Positions 1-11,885 of a stretch of 64,000 nt of DNA are shown piece by piece. The notes under the pieces are model-generated. The model made no database searches. It worked only from the letters and a program-made list of their open reading frames with translations, and was not told the origin of the DNA. This DNA comes from Quillaja saponaria. Lineage: Eukaryota; Streptophyta; Magnoliopsida; Fabales; Quillajaceae. Each line of letters starts with the position of its first letter. The first letter of the stretch is position 1. The stretch spans positions 4,464,001-4,528,000 of the forward strand of contig CM055607.1 of assembly GCA_029379385.1 (NCBI GenBank), written 5' to 3'. The translations under genes and the position numbers were made by a program.

Positions 1-2333
1 ATAGGGGATTCATGAAAAGAGAAGACTAAAAATAAAATTTATTGATCTTCTAAAAATATGATAATTTTTTAAAAAACTTTTAAGATAAAATCATGATTTT
101 TTTACTACTTTTAAAAAAAAAATAAATTTATTTTGCAACTTAGTTTTAATTCAAAGGAGAAAAGTGTGAATTATCTTTTGATGTCAAGTATCATTTCAAT
201 AAATTTAAATGGAGAAAAGTGTAATTTATTCTAAATTTTTTTTTTCGATTAAAATTTTGATAAGTTATTTTTTCAATCTCTTAGAAGGGTTGTCCTCAGT
301 TTGAGTCAAATAGTTTTAGACTACCCACCACACCAAACTGATGCAGTTGGTTGTCGTTTCAATTCAACCAACTGCATCCCAATTGAGTTCGTTATATGAA
401 AATTGAAGTCACCAACAAAACTTTAATATTGTACTTGGGTCGATTGGGTAAGAAACTAAAATTTAGACTGTTGTTTCAAGTGAGGAGGATCATTGCAAAC
501 AACGTACATAAAGTCAATATTGTAGCCTCAACTCTCAATGATATTTTGATAAAGTCTTCAAAATTACTCATGATATTCGATTTAAAAGGCATAAATGAAC
601 GAATGAAGGAAGTGTCACAAAGATGCAAAAAAATGAACTGCTTGAAATAAAAACATATTTATTTACTTGTTTTTTAGGACATGAGAGAAGAGAGATAGAG
701 ATCTAAAATAATTGATGAGATTATGACTATTAGGGATGTCCATGAGCTTAGTCAGCTTAACACATTCAAAATTCAATTCAAGCTCGACTAGTTTTAAAAA
801 TAAACAAATTTTAAGTTTTATTTTAAACTCATTCTATAAACTAATTGAGCTCAATTTTTATAAAATTAGATTTATAATCTAGTGAGTCTAATTTATTTGA
901 TATTCTTTTTTTTTTTTTTTGGTAAATAATCTAATTTGATGGTAATCTACTTGGTTTCAACTTTGCATGTTTCATGAGCCCTACACAAGTCGAGTAGGCG
1001 CGGGTGGCAAAAGATGTGAGGGAATTAGGGTACCCACATCTGGATTGTGTCTTAGAAAAGAGCGTCGAAGCCCAAAGTTAAAAAGGCTTTTCAATCCAAA
1101 TAAATCTCTCACTATTGGGTCTGCTCGTCCAAATCTATCTAAGACCAGATGCCTGTTCTTTCGTAATTGTCTTGCAGCCTACAAAGAAAAAGAAAACAGG
1201 AAATTTTCCAATTGTCTTACTCCAATAGTTTGTTTTTTCTCTCTCTCTCTCTCTCTCCCCTCGGTTTACTCAACGCTAATGGCTTAGATCCTTCAAAACT
1301 CTCTCTCCGTGACTCTGTCCCTTCTTTATGTACGTATAAACGTCCAGTGCGTTATTGCTCTTTTTTATAGTTTCCTTTTCCAGAGGAAATTTTGACTGCA
1401 AAAATTTTACCCTTTGCTGCAAAAATTATACCAGCTAGAACTCTGTTTTCTCATGGCTCAATGCTCTTCTAATTCAGTTTACATTTTGAAATTTGGTACT
1501 AGATACTTTGGAAATTGCTTCTTTTTTTCAGTATATGAAGATAAATGATTGTTGGGTGGACATAGTTGAGGAATTTCATACATCTGGAGCAATTTTTTTT
1601 TTTTTTCTATAATTATTTTTCCTCTATTTTCCCACACAAAATTGAGGGATAAGAGATTAATGCTGCAGATTGCAAAATTGTAAGAATATTTATACTGGGT
1701 TTTATACACAGTTTGTTGGGTGGACAAAGTGAAGGATTCTCTGGCAGTATCCTAGTAGGTGATTTAAATGATACAATTTTGCCTGGGGACGTTGTTTTTT
1801 TTGTACAAAGATTGTGAACTTTTTGCAACTTCAATGCGATGCTGTTTTACCTTGTTTACTTTTTCTCTTGTTCTTTTTAATCTCTGACTTTTCCCAGTAA
1901 CATGAGAATTTTGTTTTAGTATCCTTAAGCATTCAATAAAAGCTTACCAAGTAGCAGATTCTAATATGTAGACAGCTACATTTTTAACTTAGGTTGTGTG
2001 AACATTAAGTGAATATTATGTTGGATTCTGGACAGGTGCAGTTGTTGAGATTGGATGGATTTTCAATGTGAAGAATGAAAGGAGATAGTCCCACATTGGA
2101 ATAATAGAAAGGAGTAAGTGAAATGAGACAGTTACATTATTGAATGGAAACATACAGCTTTGTCTATTCCAAATTGTTGTGTTCTCAGTTGATACATTCT
2201 CGGCCACTCTTTATATTTTTTTCCCTTACTTGGGTAGGCTTCCGTATGCACTGAGCTGATGTCTAATCTTGCGTTGCATCTTTAGCTCATGTAACATTTG
2301 CCTGGATAGATTCTGTGATAATGATTATCCTTC
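1..2333. other. Intergenic flank downstream of AAA-ATPase copy 1
   Basis: No gene can be supported here. The stretch is AT-rich to about 960, then has a less AT-rich part (970-1480) with a CT-dinucleotide run near 1240, conserved in all three units (near 14400-14900 and 28470-28960). Short open frames in it are not shared cleanly between copies and look non-coding. About 450 bp (roughly 1752-2205) is shared with unit 3 but deleted in unit 2; it contains a TCCCACATTG motif near 2089 that resembles an upstream sequence element but has no snRNA behind it. Confidence 0.5.
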
Positions 2334-3725
2334 TCACTCTTTTGATTCGTTCTTTTTGGCATCTTCCTCAGCTTTCAACCTTGCTTCCTCTTTTGTTAAT
2401 TGAAGAGCTTCTATCAAACTCTTCAACTGAATTTCTGTATCCCCTGAAGCATTTTTGGGCATCAAATGCTTGCAACATCAGCTGGGGTCATTTTGGTTTC
2501 CACGAGCAATTCACAGATAGTGGCAAACAAAGGGTGTGATTCAAGTTTCAGATAGTTCTTAGCCAGAACCTTAAATGCCTCAAAGTTACAGTATGAAAAT
2601 TCTACGTGCTTGTCCATCCTTCCTTTACGAATGAGTGCCGGATCGAGTTTCTCCACATAATTAGTTGTGAAGACTACTAGTTTTTCTCCACCACAAGCTG
2701 ACCATAGCCCGTCAATGAAATTCAGAAGCCCAGAAAGAGTAACCTGACTGTTTTTGGTATCTCTTTCTTCCTTTCCTGGTGTTTGTGGATCCTTCCCTTC
2801 TTCCTCTTCCACTTTCTCATTTTTCTTCTTCCTTTGACCAGTAAAATCAAGTGAACAATCAATATCCTCAATCATAATTATTGACTTGCTTGATGTTTCT
2901 ATCAATAGCTTCCTTAATTCAGTGTTATCCTTCACAGCAGTCAATTCCAGAAAGTAAAGATCATAGCCTAAAAAATTTGCCATGGCAGCAATCATTGTAG
3001 ACTTACCAGTTGCTGGCGGGCCATAAAGTAGATACCCTCTCTTCCAAGCCCTCCCAATTCTTGCATAGAATTCTTCTGCCTTACTGAAAGTGATGAGATC
3101 ATCAATAATTTCTTGCTTTTTCTCTGCCTCCATTGCTAGTGTCCGAAATGTTGCTGGGTGCTCAAACACTACATGGCTCCAGTATGATCCACTGTTGGTA
3201 TAAAGTTTTCTCTGCCTGTTTTTCACTTTAATGGCCTTGCCCCCGTTTACTGCCTGATGCAGGTATGGCCCAATAATGAGCTCTCTCTGACTTTTATGGA
3301 AAGTGAGCTTGTAATACCTTTCATAATGGCGAAAAGAAACTGATTGTTCTTCCATTATATTCTTACCTGAAGCCCACCATAGCTTCACACCTTTATACTC
3401 ATCAGCAACTTCTTCATGATGATCCATGCTAAGAACCAGAGACTGGGTGTTCTTTACGATATCCGCCATGAGCCGCTTTGCTTGTGGTGGATGCCTTGCA
3501 GCTAAGATAGTTTTCAATTGCAGAATAAGCTTCACTCCGCATTAGACGCTCTCCGGGTAATTCATAGAATGTTATCTGGATGTAAGGGTTGATGAATGTA
3601 ACAAATCTTTGAAAGTATTTTTCAATGTAGTTTCGATAAGGAAAATATTGTTGGAACATAGCCCACAGAAACATCAAAGTGGCAATTAGGGATCCTGATT
3701 GAGCAAACATATCTCCTGGTTTCAT
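2334..3725 (-). pseudogene. AAA-ATPase (AATP1/ASD-type), tandem copy 1, frameshifted
   Basis: Aligned to the intact copy at 15273-16664, this has the same order: N-terminal membrane anchor, AAA-associated domain, AAA core, charged tail. Two lesions break it. One extra G near 3486 (CTTGTGGTGG against CTTGTGTGG in copy 2) shifts the frame after about 90 codons. A two-base loss near 2471 shifts it again after the arginine-finger region, at PADVA. The P-loop reads GPPATGKST where the other copies read GPPGTGKST, and FLEL replaces DLEL further on. The tail ends four codons early at NESKE. Family members are membrane-anchored ATPases of mitochondria or ER. It is probably a pseudogene; sequencing error at both indels would be the alternative. 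Confidence 0.85.
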
Positions 3726-4207
3726 GTTTGATAGATTTTGTGAATCTGGTATAGTTAGGTTCATCCCATGGATGTATTAATATAGATGGGAGTGGCTGCG
3801 TAGGCAAGTAACATTTCTTTTACAGAAAAAAAAAGTAAAAAAAAGACCCGTAAAGCAAGGACAAAAAATTACCTCCAATTTCTTCCGGAAGCGAACCTTG
3901 TTTGATTCTTTTCAAACAAAGGGTCCTACTCAATGTAAGAATTTTCTGCCAGTACAATAGTTCAAGAGTTTGGTATGCACCATGTAGTTCAAGAGACATG
4001 GTTCCATAAAAGAACCATAAGTTTGCTAGCATAATATATACAAATAGGTCATGTACTCATGTTTGATTTACCTAAAGGAATTTGTTTTGGCAAGCACTAT
4101 GTTTTTCTTGGCAATATGCAGGGACAATCACCTAATATTGGAATTACCTTCAACTGGAGCCTACATTTTCTTTATTATAAGGTAACAACACTAAATCTAA
4201 AGCAGAG
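3726..4207. other. Upstream flank of AAA-ATPase copy 1
   Basis: No gene. It holds the presumed promoter of the minus-strand pseudogene (a CTATATTAATA-like box near 3775-3785) and a segment (about 4080-4200) that also occurs upstream of the intact gene at 33055-34608, at about 35210-35310. The same flank is present in unit 2 at 16725-17130. Confidence 0.5.
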
Positions 4208-6549
4208 CACCGTGAACTCGAAATCCTTCATTTTCAGGATCGAACACCACCGGCCAATTCGCGTATAGAAGAAGAACAAAACCCCCAAGGTTTCGTCCCC
4301 ATTCGCTGCTATTTCAGAGGTCAATTTTGCCTCTTTTTAGTCCATCACCTAACTTGAAATCTTTTGATTCCGGTAGTTTTAAGCAGTTTTCGCTTGCTTT
4401 TAGGCCCTCCTTGACTTCGAGTGGAGTAGTAGAGGGGATTTCGAGGGCTGCTTAGGAGGAAGAACATGTTTTTTTGGAGAAGGGACTCATGGATTCGATT
4501 CTCTTAGGTGCGGGTACTGTTTCTCGAAATATGTTTTGGTGTTTTGTTGTCTGTAGGTACTTCTAGGTTCTGGATAGTGTGTTGGAGGTATTGCTGGGAG
4601 GGTTGGGTGCGTGTGGGTGGTGAGTGTTAGAGTTCTCTGTATTTTAGTTTCTTGTTGGTATCCAGTGCTGGTTTTCTTTACTGATTTCTTTACTTAAAAC
4701 ATGTCAGAGGAAGTTATTAGCCTTAGGAATGGTAGTAGTGGGAGTGGGAGTAGGGTTGGAATCTCTAATGATAATCACTCCCTCCAAATTAGCTCTGTGA
4801 GGTTTGATGACAATAATTTCTTGGCTTGGTCTCGCTCGTGCTTATTATTTATTCAGGCACGTGGGTTGTATGGTTAAATCATTAATAACAAAACTAAACT
4901 AGCTAATAGAGATCATTATTAGAGCCATGGATTTCAGAAAACTCTTTGGTGATTTCGTGGTTGATTAACTCTATGTAACTACAAATCTCTTGTGGTTACT
5001 TGTTACTTGTTACTTGATTCAGCTTATAAGATGTGGATATCTATGTGCCAAACTTACTCTCAACTTGGAAATGATATTTAGATTTTTGAGCTTAGGAAGA
5101 AGCTTCATGAGACTAAGCAGGGAGAACTGACTATTGCTCAGTTTTTTACTGAATTGAGTGGTTTATGGCAAGAGTTAGATTACTATCAGGAGTATCATCT
5201 AGTACATCTTGATAATGCAGCTTCTTACAAAAAGGTGATGGATAAGGAGAGAATGTATGCTTTTTTGGCTGGACTTAATTTTGAGTATGATCAAATTAGG
5301 GTTCAGGTTTTAGGATGAGATCCATTTTCAAATATGAGGCAGACATATGCATATGTACAATAGGAGGAGAGTAGGAGGATAACTATGCTTCATGTGGGAG
5401 CTCATGAGAGATCTCCAATGGTAGTAACTCCTATTCAGAAAGAATCTAAAGGAGTGTATACCAGAGGGAGTGAGATTGCAAAGGGTAGTGATAAGGATGA
5501 CTTGCAGTGTGATTATTGTGGTAAAACTTGTCATACTAGAGACACATGTTGGAAGCTACATGGTTGTCTTACTCGGGGCAGAGGTTACAGGGGTGTCGGG
5601 TCATCTAGATCACGAGCTCATTTCTCTAACACTACTAAATCATCACTTTCTATGGAATCAAGTGCTCTTAATCCTGAAGAGATGCAACATATTAGGCGTC
5701 TGATGGCAAAACATGATTGTTGTCCTTCTACTTCAGTTGCATCTTCTCATCATGCCCTTGGCACTCATTCCACCACAGATTTAGAGCATTGGATCATTGA
5801 TTCTGGACCCTCCGATCATATGACTGGTACTTGTAGAAATTTTTTCACTTATTTCCCTTATTTTGGTAAAGACAAGGTGAGGGTAGTTGATGGCTTCTTG
5901 TCCTCTATTTCTGGGAAAGGTACTGTTCAGTGTGCTCCTATCTTACCATTGTCTTCTGTACTTCACATCCCAAAATTTTCCAGGAATCTCTTATCAATTA
6001 GCTCAATCACTAAAGACTTAAATTGCCAAGCTATATTTGATTCTTCTTGTTGTAAATTTCAAGAACTGGGAACAGTAAGAACAATTGGCTATGGTGAATA
6101 GTAAGATGGGCTATACTTATTGGAATCTGGTCCTAGTATTTTGGCAAACACAGTTGCTTCTAGTCAATCCGTTCAGAGTAGTGCTTCTATCACTTCTCAA
6201 CAACAGTTGGTTCAGTGGCATCGCTGTTTAGGACATTCCTTTTTTTTAGTTCTAGAAAACATGTTTCCAGACTTAGCGTCGTTTAGGACATTCCTCTTTT
6301 TTAGTTCTAGAAAACATGTTTCCAGACTTACTTGAACATTGTACTATGAACAATTTGCTATGTGATGCCTGTGAATTTGCTAAACATAAGCGTGCCTTTT
6401 ATCCTTCACTGAATAATAAAAGTATTGCTCCTTTTGCTCTTATTTACTCAGATATTTGGGATCCTAGTCGTGTTGTATCTTTATCTGGTTACAAGTAGTT
6501 TGTTATATTCATTGATTACTTTGTGAATTTGTTAAACATAAGCGTGCAA
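4208..6549 (+). mobile_element. Truncated Ty1/Copia retrotransposon, unit 1 copy
   Basis: Plus-strand Copia remnant. A leader of about 450 bp resembling an LTR is followed by a tRNA-primer-like site near 4655 (TGGTATCCAGTGC) and a gag start at 4701. The gag has a CCHC knuckle near 5509-5552 (CDYCGKTCHTRDTC). Protease follows, with a degenerate active-site stretch (IIDSGPSDHMTG, near 5794), then the pre-integrase zinc region (HRCLGH near 6220; CDACEFAKHKR near 6365). It stops there: most of integrase and all of reverse transcriptase, RNase H and the 3' LTR are missing. Several in-frame stops interrupt gag. Unit 2 has the same element with the same 3' break, so truncation predates the duplication. 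It cannot transpose by itself. Confidence 0.85.
6226..6335. repeat. 55-bp tandem duplication inside the Copia fragment
   Basis: A segment starting GTTTAGGACATTCC and ending after CATGTTTCCAGACTTA occurs twice, at about 6226-6280 and 6281-6335. The second unit of the segmental duplication has it once (near 19153-19205). It therefore arose after the 13-kb duplication. It repeats part of the pre-integrase region and adds to the decay of the reading frame. Confidence 0.8.
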
Positions 6550-6971
6550 AGCATTGTTAAGATGTCATTTTCCATTCTACTTAAATTCATTAGATATTAT
6601 CACAAGCAGCTTAAACAACAACAAAACTTGGTTCTTGATTAACCAAAAGAAGACACGAAGTAGAGGACCAATTGATTGTCATCCACAATTTTCACATAGC
6701 TCAGTTTTATCAAGAAGCTGGATTTCCCTTCAAATAAGCTTTTCCACAATGAAATTGTAAAGCATTTTAAGTTGCATTTTTCATTCTTACTTAAAATCAT
6801 ACACAAGATCATTACAACTAACTTAAACTAAAAGAAAGCATGATTCCTAATTAACCGAGAGACACAAAAGCAGAGGGTGACTTCATTCTTGTTTATTTTT
6901 ACATTGCTGAATTTCCAACAAGAATGATTTCTCTGTGGCTTTCTTTCTTCAGTGAGTGACACCTTTCTCTT

Positions 6972-7156
6972 TCAGTCATCCTTCACACCATTCTTCTTCT
7001 CATTTTCCTTGACACCATTCTCTTTCACATCTTCCACTGATGTTCCATTACCTTTCACATCTTGTTGACCAGATGTTTCCTTCTCTTTCTCTTTCTTCAA
7101 TCGCGCTTCTTCCTCTGCCTTTTCCCTAGATTCCTCCTTAGCAAACTCAAGAGCTC
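6972..7156 (-). pseudogene. Fossil C-terminus of a second-type AAA-ATPase (unit 1)
   Basis: Read on the minus strand this encodes only the charged tail of an AAA-ATPase like the gene at 33055-34608: KAEEEARLK, then VKENGVKENEKKNGVKDD and a stop at 6972. Its downstream flank (6550-6971) also matches the 3' flank of that gene (32630-33054). Homology ends abruptly at an AGAGCTC motif near 7150-7156, where sequence switches to a flank that resembles 41236 onward. No AAA core or start codon remains, so it is dead. The same fossil is in unit 2. Confidence 0.85.
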
Positions 7157-8540
7157 TTTCTAATTTTTATGGTTTTATTGTTTAATTTTACTTTTAAATA
7201 CATTTTTTATGTGACATGTTCTATTTTTTGTTTAAAAATAAACCACATAATAATCATCTATTTGTTTCTTTTGTCACATATACAATCAACGTATTACTCA
7301 ATTATGTGTCCACATCAACTTGTATAATATATCGAAAAAAAATTTAGACAGTTTATCATGATAACAAATAAAATGACAAGATTTTAAAATTATAAATACT
7401 TGATTATAATATTTTGAATTATAGAGATGTAATTAAAACTTTGATGTAAATTATAAGAATCAAAGTTATAATTTAGCAATTTCAGTTTTAATGTCGATTC
7501 ATGTTTCCTATAGGAGAGTATGAAATACCATAACTGCGTTTAACTAATGAAAAACACATCATTTCCCTAAATACTTTCGCTTTCATTCAGAAAGAAGTCT
7601 CATTTACCATTAACAGTCAAGATTCATTTTGATACGTGGTTAATTAATGCAAAAGGACCGGTAAAAAACATCTATTAATCCATTGTGTTTAAACATTAGA
7701 TTAGTTTGATCAAAATAGATTATAGTGAATCACTGAAATGATGGAGATAATTGAAGAGAGAGAATCAATAAACAATTGAAAAGATGGAGGAGACACCAAA
7801 TCACTTAATGAGAAGGAGGAAGTATCATAGCAATGGAAGAGAGGGGACCACCAGATTTGCCAAATTCCTAAATCAGTAGAGTCTAGAGCTCTGCTTGACT
7901 TTGACAGACCTCACTGCCTTTGTGGCGGCTATATGTTAGAGAAAGAAAGCATCCTAGGGTTAGTTTCACTTCAAGTCTTTGAATGGGCTAATTTTGATAA
8001 GATGGACTCTGTTTGTATTAGGTTAGGCTGGAACTAGAGCTGCGAAAGTACATTGCATAAAACACAAACATACTCCATAACATAAAAATTAATTATTTTT
8101 AAAAAATATGTTAAATTTTTTTATATCCATATTGTCCCGTATATATTTTATATCTTTCCCATCTCTCCCCTCATAATCCCCAGTAGTACCAGTCAAAGTA
8201 TCGACTACATAATTTCCTGGTCATTTCCAAGTCATGCATGGGGCCCACTTATAACTTTGAAAGCAGATTTGTTTTGGAATATGTGGAGGACTTTAGATGG
8301 TCAGACTCATAGTCTTTGTTTATGTTTTGTGTTTTTCTTGCCGACAAGTCATTGGTGGGATTATAACCTGCTAAAACTGCACGTGAACATTGTAATCAAC
8401 AATTAACTAGAGTACTAGACTAAAACGACCTTTCACCCCAAGAAGAGCTAGTGTATGTATCCCATTTTCATTGTATCAGTTTCAGTTTCAGTTTCAATTG
8501 CCAAATGCCAATATTTCAATCTTGTATATATATTCTTCTA
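7157..8540. other. Duplicated AAA-ATPase flanking sequence, no gene
   Basis: AT-rich intergenic sequence that is a diverged copy of 41236-42560 and is repeated in unit 2 (20031-21545). Recognisable shared blocks include the stretch with GATACGTGGTTAATTAATGC (near 7632) and the block near 7850-7930 beginning CACCAGATTTGCC. No long open frame or RNA gene was seen. The match stops at about 8530, where the Helitron-like block begins in units 1 and 2 but not at 42560. Confidence 0.6.
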
Positions 8541-11500
8541 TCTTCTACAGCAAGTTTTGAGAATTTGAGAGAACCCCTCACTGTACATTCTATAGTAGGG
8601 TTTCCTCACTGTGCTTCCTGTTTATTCTTGAAATTGTTCATTTCGACGGTATTTCCTTCTTCTACGGTATAGCCATTTCTTTTGTATAGCTCTTCCCTTC
8701 CTTTCTTCTATCTATCTAAAGCCATGATTTGTGGGTTTCATTAATTGAAAATGAAAGAAGAGGATCTCACAGTAGGGTAGATATCCCATGATTTCGGGTG
8801 GTCAACGTTTTCTCCTAAATTTAGCCAATCAACTTCACTCAACTTTACTCAGCTTTGCCGCCGTTGCTAGATATAAATGAGAATGGAATTGAAACTGGCC
8901 ACAAGTTTCTTTATGATGCATCTTATTTGGATTCTAGACTATGATTGTATCAGTTTTTACTAAACAACTATTTTTTGTATATATATCGTGTTTTCTATTG
9001 GAAAGATGAATTTAGATATGCCTAATTTCTATTAAAGAAAATAAAAACCTCAACTAATAATGTTTAAGGTCCCTGCATTTGAATCTCATAAATTTTGTAA
9101 ACACATGACTTTTCAAAAATATATACAAACCTCCCTTTTGTCTCTCCTTTGAGTTGATAAATGCTTGCTTTTCCAGGCTGTTTTGCATAAAGGTTTGAGA
9201 AGAGCGATGCAATACCACTTGCTATTGTTGCATTCATGCTGTTGTAGTACTCAATTGTGCTTTCACATATTGGTTTGCCTGCTCCGAGATTTAGAGGTAT
9301 TCCTATATTTTTTTGCCTGATCATTCTCTTTGAATTATTCTACTGCGTTCTAAAAGCTTCTTTCCTTTTTTTTTGGATGTTGTTCACTGCTATCTTTGCT
9401 ACCTGGTTAGATGATATGTTGCTTTTGATTTTGTCTGATGAATATTTCCTGCCTATGACTTAGTAAACCTTTACTTTCTTCTGTGTTTTTTTTTTTTTTT
9501 TTTTTATGTTAATCTTACATTTCTTAGGATATTGATTTTGAGTTTAAGAAGCATGCACCAGGTGCTTTTGGGAGTTTTGAGTTTGAAAAAAGCATAGGGT
9601 TTGAATTAGGTGTTCTTCTTGGATGAAAAAATCTGACTGATAATTCGTTGCTTATCTTTCTACTTAGATCATCTTAGCTCTTTTTTTTTTTTTTTCCTTT
9701 TTCTTTTGGATCAACAATAACAGCTTTTATTAAAAGAGAAAAATATGTCATGAGTTTTTTTTTTTTTTTTTTTAATATATAAGTAAGAAAAAACTCTAAT
9801 GAGTTACTAGAAATACTTTACACAACCTTATTGGGTTTATCAATACTAACCTTGTTAGATTTGTTTATGTTTTTTATGCATTCAATGAAGTTGTTGTGTA
9901 TTCTCTTTTCATTTCCAAATTTGTTTTGTGGTAATGGTAGGTGTATATTTATTTAGTTTTCAGGTTTTGATTCTATCCTTAATGCAGAGACCATATTTGT
10001 TAGCTGCAGGTTATCAAGTCTGAATTGATGATCGGAATTCTATCATGTATAATTCCTTCTCAACTTTAAAAACTGAAAAACTGAAGGTATGATAATGCTA
10101 TAGTTGAAGCATAACGGAAGCAATTTTTCTTTTGGCTTTCCAACTGTCGTTGACAATAAGAATGAATAACAAATCTATTTGAAATTCTGATGCTGCTCTC
10201 TGTTTGGGTTTCTAATGTCGCTATTCTCATTCTCTAAAGGCAAAAGCCTGCAATATTGCTCATGTTTAATAGAATTTTTTTACATATGTGCATTTGAATA
10301 TAATTGAATAAGGTTCAGGACTTAAATTTACTAATTAAGCTCTAAGAACTGCATCAGCTACTGATCAATCTCTTTTTACGAGCTCCAGAAGTGCAAAACT
10401 CAGTGTCACGTTAGTTTGGTATGGAAATAAGTAAGTTAAAGAAAAGTTAGACATGAATTCTAATAGAAGGATGTATAGGGGTAAACCCCCAAACATTAGT
10501 ACTACTTAGTAAGCAGCGTTTCAGTACTAAGAAGCATGCTGCTATAACTATGTAGCAAAGAAGGAGAACAAGGCCTTTCATGTTGTGAGAAGTCCCATTC
10601 TATAAGATTTATATATAATCAGTTTCATCAAGTCCATTAATAGACATGAAATATATATAATAATGTAGGATTATTTATGCCATCTTTATTTTATTTTATT
10701 TTTAATTTTTTGGTTAAAAGGATTTAGTGTTAGTTTTTCTTGCAACGTAAAGGCTATGACTATAATTGTTTGAACAAGAGAGCCAGTCTCAAGAAGATTG
10801 AAGTTACTTATGCATTTCAGCAAATTAAATTTTGAAACGTTCCTAATTCTCACCGGTAACTTTGTCTCATCCTGTGTCATGAATTTTATCTCCATGCTCT
10901 TGGTTACCTCATTTTAAAGTTTATTTTTAATCTAAATTTTATAGGTTTACTTGCTATATTTTAAAGTTTGGCTCAAATGATATAGGTTCTGTTTTATTTA
11001 TGCTTGGTTCTATTCCATTATTCTTATATTATTTTTCCATGTTGCTATTTTATTATATCCTAAACTGTGGACACTTTATTTTTAAAAAAATATAAATAAA
11101 TAAAAAATAGAGTATGCACAATTTGGTAGAAAGGCATTGTTGACTTTTTTTGATTTTTTTTTTCTCAACTGGATCATGTTTACTCTTTTCTTGTTGTCAA
11201 CCTTCTGTTGCATTTGAAGCTTAGTGTTTTTCTTTGATACAAGAACGGGTACAAAAAATATATTCTAAAATGTATCTATCAGGATGTTATTAAATGTATG
11301 GTCTAATAGATAATACAACCAATATCTATTGGCTCTTAAAAGAGCTTAACTTATTAGTTTGTAAAGATCAGGTGTAACTTTGAAGTGAAATATGATGACG
11401 GTTCTTATTTGTAGTGTTTTTATTAAATTTTGCTATGGTCTCTTCAATAGTATTGTGCTTGAATTTATTTCTTAGGGTGTATTTATGTTTCGCAGAGTAG

Positions 11501-11885
11501 ATGATAGAAAACAATGGAAGTTTATATTAGTTGGTGGCTTTAATTTGAAGAGTAGCCTACATTTCCTTTGTTTTTTTTTTTTTCTAGTTATGGGAATTGC
11601 AGATATAGAGGCTAAAGAGGTTTACAACAGTGTAAGAAGATGCATCATTTTTTAATTTGTCTTAGAAGTGCTAAAATACACTGTAATGCATTCCAAACCG
11701 TTGTATGAATAATGTCAAGAATCTACAGGTGGTTCAATCACATGTGCTATTGTTGTTCTTGATTACTATAATTTATGATTTATCATTTCTTTTATGAAAA
11801 AATTGAATTACAATAATTAAGATACAATGCTTCTTTATAGTAGAACCTTTGTAACCCGTGCCGTTTGGCACGGGTATCTCCCTAG
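8541..11885 (+). mobile_element. Putative non-autonomous Helitron, unit 1 copy
   Basis: The 3' end is well formed: CCCGTGCC (11855-11862), loop GTTT, GGCACGGG (11867-11874), a seven-base spacer, then CTAG (11882-11885) followed by T. A GC hairpin just upstream of CTRR, with insertion before T, is the Helitron signature. The 5' end is uncertain; TC at 8541 after an A is the best candidate and coincides with where similarity to 42560 stops. No Rep/helicase gene is visible. The interior contains coding-like pieces conserved with unit 2 (for example 9064-9324, minus, containing IASLFSNLYAKQPGKASIY) and exon-like blocks with splice-site context, which suggests captured gene fragments that I cannot identify. 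Confidence 0.5.

Noticed and set aside
967..1370. Overlapping plus-strand frames in the flank of copy 1
   Set aside because: The frames are not kept in the other two units and have no recognisable domain.
2080..2110. snRNA-type upstream sequence element (TCCCACATTG)
   Set aside because: No TATA-like box at the right distance and no recognisable snRNA follows; the motif also occurs in plant repeats.
9257..9463. 68-residue hydrophobic plus-strand frame
   Set aside because: It is broken in the unit 2 copy and T-rich DNA gives such frames by chance.
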